Below, piece after piece: positions 18,614 to 27,175 of a stretch of DNA of 64,000 nucleotides (its first letter is position 1; each line of letters begins with the position of its first letter). Made by a program: the position numbers and the translations under genes. The notes beneath the pieces were generated by a model, which ran no database searches, had not been told where the DNA came from, and worked only from the letters and a program-made list of their open reading frames with translations. The DNA is from G020354785 sp964534745 (GTDB lineage Bacteria > Bacteroidota > Bacteroidia > Bacteroidales > UBA10428). The stretch is taken from the NCBI GenBank assembly GCA_964534745.1, contig CAZHQW010000008.1, positions 1-64,000 on the forward strand, in the 5' to 3' direction.

Positions 18614-21600
18614 TTAAAAATCAAAATTAACACCAAGTGTAATAATCCCCGGGGGAGGATACGAATCCAGAAAGGCTGTTGGACCCTCATCAACAGCTAG
18701 ACCTTCAGGATCTAAGCCTGAATATTTTGTGAAAGTCAACACATTTTGAAAGCTTGCATAAATTCTAAACCTGTCGATATTTATTTTTGAAGACAAGGAT
18801 TCAGGAAGTGAATAACCAATCTGCAAATTTCTTAACCTTAAAAACCCTGCATTCTCGATAAATCTGGTTGAAAATCTTGCGTTGTTATTTGGATCCGTTT
18901 CGATCAACCTGGGAATATTAGTGCCTGTATTTCCTTCCCTCCAATAATTCAATACTTCAGGAGATTTATTTACATCTATTTCATTTCCTAAGTTGCTGGG
19001 TATAGTCAATATTCTTCTTGGTTTATTATACCGTTGAACATCGGCTACACCTTGAAAAAATGCAGAAAAATCGAATTGCCGGTAAGACAGATCCAGATTG
19101 AAGCCATAAATCAGACCGGGAATAGATTTTCCAATGTAGGTACGGTCGTTAGCCGTAATAACATGATCACCATCCAGGTCTTTGAATTTAATATCGCCAG
19201 GCGCTGTATTGGCATTTTGACGTGCATGATTTGCTATTTCTTCTTCTGTTTGAAAGATGCCTTCTTCAATATAACCATAAAACGATGATAGGGGTAGTCC
19301 TTCGACTGTGCGCATGACAATTATATTATTCTGGTCAGCATGTTCAATATCAGAACCGGCAAGTTGTACGGTCTCATTTCTAATCGTGGTCAGATTTCCG
19401 GAAAGAGTATATTGTAATTGACTAATACTACCCTTGTACGAAATATTTAGTTCAATCCCTTTGTTATCAATACGCCCAATGTTTAGTATCGGTTCTGCAA
19501 AGCCTTGCAATAAACCAGAATGATAAGAAAGAGGTACCGGCAACAACATATCTTTTGTTTTCTTAATATAGTAATCGGCACTAAGTGTTAACCGGTTCTT
19601 CCATAAGCCCATATCTAATCCTAAATTTGTTTGTTCTATAGTTTCCCATTTAACATCAGGATTGGCAGAATCAAAGAAAGGAGTACCTCCAAAATGTGTA
19701 ACCTGATCAGTGCCAAAAACATAAAAGGTCCGATTTGTATTAATCCCGCTAAAATAAGGATAGTACTTACGTATGCCATCTTGATTACCGGTTTGGCCCC
19801 AGCCAAATCTTAGTTTTAAATCGTTAATAAGTGGGACTCCGTCAAAGAATTTTTCTCTTGAAATTTTCCAGCCTAAGGAGAAGGAAGGGAAAGTACCAAA
19901 TTTATTATTTACTCCGAAGCGAGAGGAGCCGTCTCTTCGTATACTTGCCGTCAATAAATATTTACTGTCGTATGAATAAATTACCCTTCCAAAAAAAGAA
20001 AGTAGCTTTTCTTCCCATATATCGCCATCCATGGTAATGTTTTCAGTAGCACCAGAGGGCACAGTAATTTCCGGATTTGGAAATGATGTTCCTGAGGAAG
20101 TTAAGCCCTGAGTATGAAAACTTTCGGCAGCATGCCCTGCCATCAAAGTAATTTCGTGCTTATCAAACGTATTCTGATAGGTTAGCAAATTTTCCAGTAT
20201 CCATCTTGTTGTAAATCTTCTGGACTCATTTAGCGTTGCCAGCGCATTTCCGCGGATACCCATATTTCCATCTGCTCCTAAATCGTATTGAGGCGTAAAA
20301 CTTCTGCTGTTTGTCGTTACATAATCACCGCTACCACTCAATTTATATTTTAGTCCTTTTACAATTTCCAGTTCACCATAAATATTTACTAAAATTCTGG
20401 ATTGTATATCTGATTTTTCCCTTAAATTAACTTCAGCTAAAGTATTTGTTACTTCGTTTCTGCCTGTTGTTGTGAAATACGGGCCTGCGTAACCACCTAA
20501 GTTCAGACTGTCGTAGATAGGCATAAAAGGAGCATTTCTGGAGGCATTTTGAAGACTTGCGTTGTCTCCTTTAGTGGTTACATATGATACGCTTAATGAT
20601 TCACCTAACTTGATAATTTTATTTATTTTATGATCGGAATTCACCCTTAGATTGATCCGCTCTAAATTTAAATTAACCACCGCACCTGCTTCCGAGCGGT
20701 ATCCCATTGAAACACTATAATTGCTGTATTCGCTTGCTCCTGATATTAATAAATAGTAATTATCCGTCTGGGCCGTACGTGTTATAAGGTCTTGCCAGTC
20801 GTTATCGATGGATGAATCTATTGTATCGGTATAAAATGACGATACTGGGATATTTGTTCCTGCAATATAAGCCGGGTTACCCGATAAGGTTCCGTTATCC
20901 AGCAAATCGGAATAAAACGAGACGAATTGCTGAGAATTCATTACATCCTGTAATTTCTGGATTTTTGAAAAGCTTTTATAATAGGAGAAATTTACCTTGG
21001 GGTCTCCTTTTTTGCCGCGTTTCGTAGTTATAAGAATAACTCCATTTGCCCCTCTTGAACCATATATTGCTGTTGCTGAAGCATCTTTTAGTACTTCGAT
21101 TGATTCGATGTCGGCCGGATTAATACTGTTTAACGAAGCTGTATATTTCGCATTATCACTATACTCAGCAGTTTGAGTACTTACAGGAATACCATCAATT
21201 ACATAAAGAGGATCAGAGCGATTTATTGAAGAAATACCTCTGATACGCACTCTGGCTTCATCCCCAGGTTGTCCGCTACTACTTGTAATCCATACTCCGG
21301 ATGCTCTTCCCTGCAGTGCCTGGCTGACATTTGTTGCAGCGATCTTTTCAAGCTCTTCAGATGAAACGGAAGAAATAGAACCCGTTAAATCACTTTTCTT
21401 TTGCGTTCCATAACCAATCACGACAACCTCATCCAGACTTCCAATATCAGGAACCATGCCAATAATAATGACCGTTTGATCATTCACCTGTACTTCTTCT
21501 GAATTGAATCCAATGTAACTAATGACTAAAATGGATTCATTCGATGGAACTGTAATGGAGAAATTTCCGTCAACATCCGTAATTGTTCCTTTACTTGTGC

Positions 21601-21760
21601 CTTTTATAGTGATATTTACACCTGGCAAAGGTTCATCCACCGAACTGTCAGTGATGGTTCCCGATATTTCCCTTTCCTGGGCAAAACTAACTGAAGCAAC
21701 AAATATTGAATACAACAGAAGTAAATACTTTTTCCATTTAGTACATGATCTTCTCCTCAT
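18614..21760 (-). CDS. SusC/RagA family TonB-linked outer-membrane transporter
   Basis: This 1048-residue protein imports oligosaccharides through the outer membrane using TonB. It has a signal peptide (ending VSFAQ), a carboxypeptidase-regulatory-like domain (EISGTITDSSVDEPLPGVNI ... GNFSITVP), a TonB box region (SLDEVVVIGYGTQKKSDLTG), a plug domain (ALQGRASGVWI, DPLYVIDGIPV, DIESIEVLKDASATAIYGSR) and a beta barrel ending in Phe (GVNFDF). All SusC hallmarks are present and length is normal. It begins the susC-susD-lipoprotein-T9SS enzyme operon. A strong hairpin lies about 30 bp upstream. There is no N-terminal anti-sigma contact domain, in line with control by the HTCS. Confidence 0.96.
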   Translation of the reverse strand: MRRRSCTKWKKYLLLLYSIFVASVSFAQEREISGTITDSSVDEPLPGVNITIKGTSKGTITDVDGNFSITVPSNESILVISYIGFNSEEVQVNDQTVIIIGMVPDIGSLDEVVVIGYGTQKKSDLTGSISSVSSEELEKIAATNVSQALQGRASGVWITSSSGQPGDEARVRIRGISSINRSDPLYVIDGIPVSTQTAEYSDNAKYTASLNSINPADIESIEVLKDASATAIYGSRGANGVILITTKRGKKGDPKVNFSYYKSFSKIQKLQDVMNSQQFVSFYSDLLDNGTLSGNPAYIAGTNIPVSSFYTDTIDSSIDNDWQDLITRTAQTDNYYLLISGASEYSNYSVSMGYRSEAGAVVNLNLERINLRVNSDHKINKIIKLGESLSVSYVTTKGDNASLQNASRNAPFMPIYDSLNLGGYAGPYFTTTGRNEVTNTLAEVNLREKSDIQSRILVNIYGELEIVKGLKYKLSGSGDYVTTNSRSFTPQYDLGADGNMGIRGNALATLNESRRFTTRWILENLLTYQNTFDKHEITLMAGHAAESFHTQGLTSSGTSFPNPEITVPSGATENITMDGDIWEEKLLSFFGRVIYSYDSKYLLTASIRRDGSSRFGVNNKFGTFPSFSLGWKISREKFFDGVPLINDLKLRFGWGQTGNQDGIRKYYPYFSGINTNRTFYVFGTDQVTHFGGTPFFDSANPDVKWETIEQTNLGLDMGLWKNRLTLSADYYIKKTKDMLLPVPLSYHSGLLQGFAEPILNIGRIDNKGIELNISYKGSISQLQYTLSGNLTTIRNETVQLAGSDIEHADQNNIIVMRTVEGLPLSSFYGYIEEGIFQTEEEIANHARQNANTAPGDIKFKDLDGDHVITANDRTYIGKSIPGLIYGFNLDLSYRQFDFSAFFQGVADVQRYNKPRRILTIPSNLGNEIDVNKSPEVLNYWREGNTGTNIPRLIETDPNNNARFSTRFIENAGFLRLRNLQIGYSLPESLSSKINIDRFRIYASFQNVLTFTKYSGLDPEGLAVDEGPTAFLDSYPPPGIITLGVNFDF

Positions 21761-21791
21761 AATATATGCATTTAATTAATTTTTAATCAAC

Positions 21792-21823
21792 AAAGAAGTT
21801 GCGAAATAGTCCGCAACTTCTTT
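21792..21823 (-). terminator. Perfect 12-bp hairpin between the binding-protein gene and susC
   Basis: AAAGAAGTTGCG and its exact complement are separated by 8 nt. The hairpin follows the stop codon of the upstream gene by 25 bp and precedes the susC start by about 31 bp. In the minus direction the stem ends in TTCTTT but no long U tract follows, so it could be a terminator for the upstream gene, an RNA-stabilising end, or a leader structure acting on susC. Confidence 0.6.
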
Positions 21824-21847
21824 AATTAAATTGTGACGGTGCTTCTA

Positions 21848-24127
21848 TTATTCTTTAATAAATTTTACTGCGCTTGTATTACCATCCTTCTCTATAAGTT
21901 TAAGAATATAAGCTCCGGCACTGAGTTCACTTACATTAAGAACAGTTTCCTGAGCAAATTCACCTTTTATGGTTATCAATTTTTGTCCGGTTAATGAATA
22001 AATCTCAACAAGGTGAATATTTTCAGTATTCAATAGGGTGATCTGTCCATTTGCAGGATTTGGATATGCGGTGAACTTAGTAGCGTACTTTTCAATCTTC
22101 TCAATGCCTGTTACATCACCTGCCAGCACAGCTGTTCCAAAGCCACTCGGATCATGCCAGTTCTCATTGGCCTCTGCATTCCACAGAAGGATATGTTCTC
22201 TGTGTGTTCCATCGCCATCATTGTCAAAGTTTCCATCATCCTCATCAACCTGGATATCCATACCTATTACGCGTCCAATCTCAGGAGTAAGGCCGGTAGG
22301 TGAAAAGAGTTCTTCGATGTCAAATTCTATCTCCATCCAGTATCCACCAGCTGCAAGTCCCTGTTCCCATCCATAGACATGTCCGGTTGCTCCTCCTCCA
22401 ATAAAAACTTCCGCATTAGTTTCATTATACCCGAACAAGATTTGATAATCATCGGTTCCATATCCTGTAGACACATCGTTCTTCTTATTGGTCATATCCA
22501 GAAATACTTCAACGGCATCATCAGTATAAGTATTGGTTGAGTTGTTGATAAGTATATCATCGGTTATTTCTGCCAGGATATACAAAGAATATTCGTTCCA
22601 TGCAGTTTTAAATGTGCCGGATATGTCTGAGGGTCCGTCATATGTGGCACCTAAATCATCAAGGTCTATCACCATATTGGTCATTTCGGTTGCCGGATAC
22701 TCGGCCCATATATCATCTATCTGTCCGTCTTCTACATCAAGAAAGGTAGGATCGTCGACGGTGCCAGGTAATTTAAAGATGCGCAAAGCATCAGGAGGAA
22801 TCACTAATAGCTCTATAGTATATTCCTTTTTAGTTCCATTTTCAGCAGTTACTTCAACTACAAAATCATTGGTTAGCACAGCTGCAGCTGCTGCTACGCT
22901 GCCACCCGAAGATGAAAGAACTTTTGCAGTAGCTTTATCAGATAAAGTGAGCCCTGCCAACAGAGTACCTGCTGTCGTACCTCCAGGTACATTTTTAAGT
23001 GCGTTACCACTAATAACGCCTATTGATGTGGAGAGAATATCCTTATCATTGCTTGCGGTTTGAATTTCAGCAATAGAACCTACTCTGAAATCATCAATCC
23101 AGACATTTCCAAAATTTCCTGCAGTACCCGGCATAATATTTACCAGGAATAGCTGAATTTGCGTTGAGTCAAGTGGTACATAATCATCTGGAGGTGTATT
23201 CCATTCCCCATGCCAGAACTTACCCTGCCAATTGAAGTAATATGTATGGAAACCAGCAGATGCCGAAATCTCATATGAAATATCTGATTTCCCATATAGA
23301 CTATCAACATCCCATAAATAGATTCTAAAAATAATATTCTGGTCAGTCTTGATTTTCATGCTTGCCAGTGGATTATTGCTCATATCAAGAGGTTCCGGAA
23401 ATTCAACAACAAATCCATCCCATATGTCTACTTTATTTACGGCTACTTTAAGTGAATTTCCATCAATTGAAAAAACATGGCTGCCATTTTCGTCCGGTTT
23501 ATAAATATCCGTATTAACCTCATCGTAGTTGTAGTAATCGGCAAAATAAGTACCTGCTGCAGGAGCAGCTGCTTCTCCCACCTTAAAATCATCGAACCAA
23601 ACTATACCAGTATAAAATTTTTGCCAACCAGGATTGAAATTCATCAGAATGGTAACTACCGTAGTAGCATCCATTGTTTCATCCAGAACACTGGAAAAAT
23701 CAAATATCAAATCAACCCATTCTTCATTCCCGACAATATCATAAACAATCGCTGTTTCATTGATATTCCCGTCCGTCTCCGTCCATAAATTAAATTGCAG
23801 GGGCACATCAGCATTTGCTTTAACCCTGACACTTACGTATGGATTTGCAGAAATATCCAGAACTGAAGGGGATTCCATAGTATAACGTATTGCGCCAAAT
23901 CCCTCATTGTTATCGGCATTCTTATCCACGTCAATTTTCAAGACTTTACCAGCGGCATCATCTACGTTAGTTAAAGTATAAATACTATCCTCGTGTTCGG
24001 GTTGCCATCTTTCACTGACCAATCCATCTTCAAAGTCTTCTGAGATGGTAGTGATAACTTGACCTTCCAGTAATAATCCTGGTATCAGAAGGAAGCTAGT
24101 TAATAAAACAGTAAATAGTTTTTTCAT
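21848..24127 (-). CDS. T9SS-exported carbohydrate-binding protein with CBM9-like domain
   Basis: This 759-residue exported protein has no recognisable catalytic domain. After the signal peptide come two similar beta-sandwich domains of the galactose-binding type (about 25-180 and 185-345; each ends with a WFDDFKVG or WIDDFRVG strand), a short Ig-like spacer, and a CBM9/DOMON-type domain (about 450-680) with DDAVEVFLDMTNKK and YGTDDYQILFGYN. The C-terminus is a T9SS sorting domain (YPNPANGQITLLN ... LSAGAYILKLIE). It probably holds polysaccharide at the cell surface. It lies downstream of the rhamnosidase gene and upstream of susC. An in-frame Met three codons earlier is an equally possible start. 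Confidence 0.82.
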   Translation of the reverse strand: MKKLFTVLLTSFLLIPGLLLEGQVITTISEDFEDGLVSERWQPEHEDSIYTLTNVDDAAGKVLKIDVDKNADNNEGFGAIRYTMESPSVLDISANPYVSVRVKANADVPLQFNLWTETDGNINETAIVYDIVGNEEWVDLIFDFSSVLDETMDATTVVTILMNFNPGWQKFYTGIVWFDDFKVGEAAAPAAGTYFADYYNYDEVNTDIYKPDENGSHVFSIDGNSLKVAVNKVDIWDGFVVEFPEPLDMSNNPLASMKIKTDQNIIFRIYLWDVDSLYGKSDISYEISASAGFHTYYFNWQGKFWHGEWNTPPDDYVPLDSTQIQLFLVNIMPGTAGNFGNVWIDDFRVGSIAEIQTASNDKDILSTSIGVISGNALKNVPGGTTAGTLLAGLTLSDKATAKVLSSSGGSVAAAAAVLTNDFVVEVTAENGTKKEYTIELLVIPPDALRIFKLPGTVDDPTFLDVEDGQIDDIWAEYPATEMTNMVIDLDDLGATYDGPSDISGTFKTAWNEYSLYILAEITDDILINNSTNTYTDDAVEVFLDMTNKKNDVSTGYGTDDYQILFGYNETNAEVFIGGGATGHVYGWEQGLAAGGYWMEIEFDIEELFSPTGLTPEIGRVIGMDIQVDEDDGNFDNDGDGTHREHILLWNAEANENWHDPSGFGTAVLAGDVTGIEKIEKYATKFTAYPNPANGQITLLNTENIHLVEIYSLTGQKLITIKGEFAQETVLNVSELSAGAYILKLIEKDGNTSAVKFIKE

Positions 24128-24183
24128 AGTTAGCAAGATTTATATTAGTAATTGAAATTATCTTTTACAATTCTATATCTTTT

Positions 24184-24191
24184 CAAAAATA
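24184..24191 (-). promoter_or_regulatory. Candidate -7 element before the CBM9-type gene
   Basis: On the minus strand TATTTTTG matches TAnnTTTG about 57 nt before the start codon, within a 191-bp gap. No TTTG stands at the right distance for a -33 element. It suggests that this gene, or it and susC, can be transcribed apart from the upstream enzymes. Confidence 0.3.
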
Positions 24192-24318
24192 CTTTCAAGA
24201 CTTCTTTCAGGAGGTGACTATATTCCAAAATGAGTTTGTTATATTGTAATAATCATCATCCTGGCAATAAGGGAATTTACATAAATTGTTTTTACTGGCT
24301 TTCCATGATTCTGCGGTA

Positions 24319-27162
24319 TTAATTTGCGGTTTTTACATTCAGAATCAGGTTTAGCCTGGCCAGTTTCCCTTTGGGTTCCACAACAAACGGAACATTCCCG
24401 GGCAGTTCAAGATTAAAAATTAAGTTTTCTCCCTGAATATGCCAATCTACCTTTACTAAACCAGCCGGGTGCGGAACCGCTCCTTTGGCCCAGGTAACAT
24501 TTTCTGTTTGGGGTTGAATCAACACCGTGTCGCGTGAGAATGCCTGGTTAAAACCTACTTTTACTCCTAAAATTTCGGTGGATAAAAAATAAGTAGGATG
24601 ACCGCTCCAGGCATGGCTTGCTGTTCCCTGCCCATCATTATTTTCTGCACCAATATCAAAGTTCTCCCATGAGGTATCATCTCCCTGATGTATCATCCGG
24701 GACCAGAATTGCTTCATGAATCGTTCTGCCAATGCCGCTTCACCATTTTGGTATAATGCTGCAAACAGGTAAAACGCACCATAAGGTGTAGTCTTACGAT
24801 TACGGCTTTCTTCTCTGATATCTATTAACTCTTCGTCAAGATAGTTAATTAACTTTTGTTTTTTTTCAACATCGTCAACAACGTTAAAAAGTAGTGGGTA
24901 GTAAGAGGAAATAGGGTAATGGTGATCAATCTTCCGGCCATTCTCATAACCATCAAAAAATGAATGGAGTTTCTCATCCCAAAATAATTTGTTAATTACG
25001 GCTTTTAATGCCTCTGCTCTTTTTAAAAATTCCAATACATCGTCCGTGTATCCGAAATCAGTGGCTAAATCCTGCATCATTTTAAATGAGCCATATAATA
25101 ATGCCTGGTAGGCAGTTAAATCGGCTGTTTTTGGAATTCTTGTCCACTCCAAAAAGACATTCCCGGCCTGGTAATATCCATCAGAAGTAATTTTCTTTTC
25201 CAAATGATTCAGGTACGTTTTATAATTTGGATAAAGCAACTTTGCGAAAATGGAATCTCCGGTATATTTGTAGTACCAGTATAATTCAATTAAAGTTTTT
25301 AAAATGAAATCATTATGCCTGTTTTCTGAACCCGTTGTCATCTCTTCCCTATACATATCCTGAAATAGAACGAGTGATTTTTTTATCAAACGGCTTTCAC
25401 CTGAAGTGGCCAGGGTAATGGCATATTCCGGTAAGGCGTCTCCCGCATACAATCCTCTTTCGCGGAAGGGAGTGTCGATGTATGAATCTTCCGAGCAAAC
25501 CCGGAGAGTACGCCAGCCCAATTCCCAGATTTTGTTTAACATGGGGTCGGAACATTCAAACCAACCGGCTTTTTCATAAGGGTAAACCTGCTCAATCACA
25601 CCTAGCTGACGAATTTTCACCTTTTGGTTTTGAACCGGTACTACCTTGACTATAATATAACGAACCCCATAAGGTTTAAAGGTGGCATATCGGTTTTGTG
25701 TTCCGTTGGTTATAAAACGGGCGCCCGAATTAATTTGCATACGTTTGTATAAATAGGGCATTTGGTATTTATTTAAATCTTCACTCCACCCCAATTCTAT
25801 TACTGTTCCTTTTGGTGCATTAACATCAATAAATAATCTGCCCAGTGTTTTATGTCCCATATCGAAAACATAGTACCGGGGTCCTGTGGTTACAAAATCT
25901 CTTGTCTGATAATCATTTTCCTTTAGATTATTAAAAAAGTCGGGGTGGTGCCAGACAAGTTCCCTGGCAGGATTCTCAATTCTTTTACTGTATGATTGGC
26001 TATGCCAGTTTAAGCTATCGAGGGATTTTAATAATTCTTTTTCATTAGTTTTAAATTTATTTACCCATTCAACCGATTGTTCTTCGCTTGGTGGGGCTAA
26101 GGTTTTAAAAAAAATTGTGCCTTTTTTTTTCTTATCTGCTGCAAATTGCAATCCTGAATTTGCAGGCATAGCCACCGTAAATTCCCATGCTCCCCATATG
26201 GCCCGGTAATATACAAAGAGATAGTTCCATCCCTTTTTGAGTTTAAATATCCGATTTTCCCTTACCGGATTTGAATTACTTCTTGAACTTACATGTAAAG
26301 GCCCTTCTCCATTCAGATAATAATCGCCCCACCAGGTACCCAGTTCAATTTCCTGATCTTTTGGCGAGAAAACATAGGTATACCCCAGCATATTTTGACC
26401 TGAGTTATATTCTGTGGCTGTTTCATCAGGAGTTTTTACATAAAATGAAGATATGACTTCATCTTTTTGTTCCTTGAATATGCCAAGGCATGAAAGGGGT
26501 GTCTTTTCGTTCTGAGTCAGGTGCGGAATTGTCCGGGGAGTTAGCTCTCCCCAATGGCCTTGATTTTTAATTGGCACAGGAGTCTGCCAACCCTGGTCAT
26601 TAAAGGTGATATTCTGCCAGCCGGAAGGTTCTTTATTCAAATCCTGATTTTCTAAAGCTCCGCATGCAAATGAAAACTTAATGGTATTGGTGTCCATTGA
26701 TGCTACAGGAAGCATTTTCCAATTACCGGGTGTTTCTAAATTTATCTCATTACCCGTGCTTTCAATAACTGATCCCCATGCAATGAAACCTCCAATACTT
26801 TTGGGTAATTGAAATGTTTCCATTCCATTGGCCAGCACTTCAACGGCAATTACATTTTCACCTTCTTTAAGATAATCCTTCATTTCATAGGTATCATATT
26901 CCGGATGAGCCAGATAAAATCTGGAGGGGCCGAAATTAATATGGGTTCCGTTAACATAGAGATGATATCTGGAATCGGCAAACAGATGAATTTCAGATCC
27001 CGATGGCATTTCACTTAATTCAAAGCTATATCGGAATAACACTTTTTGCTGCCGCCCTCTACCTTCGGTATCTTTCCATACAAATTTTGCAGGATGGTTA
27101 TTTGCCATGACTTGCAATATCGCCATAGATAAGATAAAAGTGATGTGTAGTCTATTGTTCAT
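24319..27162 (-). CDS. Secreted alpha-L-rhamnosidase, GH78 (DxPxRE subtype)
   Basis: This 947-residue protein begins with a signal peptide from the Met at 27162 (MNNRLHITFILSMAILQVMA). It has N-terminal beta domains with HLFADSRYHLYVNGTHINFG, an (alpha/alpha)6 barrel from about residue 540 and a short C-terminal beta domain. The core DTPFRERGLYAGD places Asp563, Glu568 and Asp575 where Bacillus RhaB-type GH78 enzymes have their Asp-Glu-Asp triad, and Glu833 in SWENFD fits the general base. It is thus a different subtype from the rhamnosidase at 3841-6567. Only 13 bp separate it from the preceding six-hairpin gene. It probably acts in the periplasm on a different rhamnosidic linkage. Confidence 0.88.
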   Translation of the reverse strand: MNNRLHITFILSMAILQVMANNHPAKFVWKDTEGRGRQQKVLFRYSFELSEMPSGSEIHLFADSRYHLYVNGTHINFGPSRFYLAHPEYDTYEMKDYLKEGENVIAVEVLANGMETFQLPKSIGGFIAWGSVIESTGNEINLETPGNWKMLPVASMDTNTIKFSFACGALENQDLNKEPSGWQNITFNDQGWQTPVPIKNQGHWGELTPRTIPHLTQNEKTPLSCLGIFKEQKDEVISSFYVKTPDETATEYNSGQNMLGYTYVFSPKDQEIELGTWWGDYYLNGEGPLHVSSRSNSNPVRENRIFKLKKGWNYLFVYYRAIWGAWEFTVAMPANSGLQFAADKKKKGTIFFKTLAPPSEEQSVEWVNKFKTNEKELLKSLDSLNWHSQSYSKRIENPARELVWHHPDFFNNLKENDYQTRDFVTTGPRYYVFDMGHKTLGRLFIDVNAPKGTVIELGWSEDLNKYQMPYLYKRMQINSGARFITNGTQNRYATFKPYGVRYIIVKVVPVQNQKVKIRQLGVIEQVYPYEKAGWFECSDPMLNKIWELGWRTLRVCSEDSYIDTPFRERGLYAGDALPEYAITLATSGESRLIKKSLVLFQDMYREEMTTGSENRHNDFILKTLIELYWYYKYTGDSIFAKLLYPNYKTYLNHLEKKITSDGYYQAGNVFLEWTRIPKTADLTAYQALLYGSFKMMQDLATDFGYTDDVLEFLKRAEALKAVINKLFWDEKLHSFFDGYENGRKIDHHYPISSYYPLLFNVVDDVEKKQKLINYLDEELIDIREESRNRKTTPYGAFYLFAALYQNGEAALAERFMKQFWSRMIHQGDDTSWENFDIGAENNDGQGTASHAWSGHPTYFLSTEILGVKVGFNQAFSRDTVLIQPQTENVTWAKGAVPHPAGLVKVDWHIQGENLIFNLELPGNVPFVVEPKGKLARLNLILNVKTAN

Positions 27163-27175
27163 ATATAAAAATCTT

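Noticed and set aside
18598..18693. Upstream in-frame start for the SusD gene
   Set aside because: It would overlap the end of susC and put 32 extra residues before an otherwise perfect lipoprotein signal.
22533..23063. Open frame of 176 codons opposite the CBM9-type gene
   Set aside because: Antisense shadow of a Ser/Thr-rich beta protein; no signal, motif or promoter of its own.
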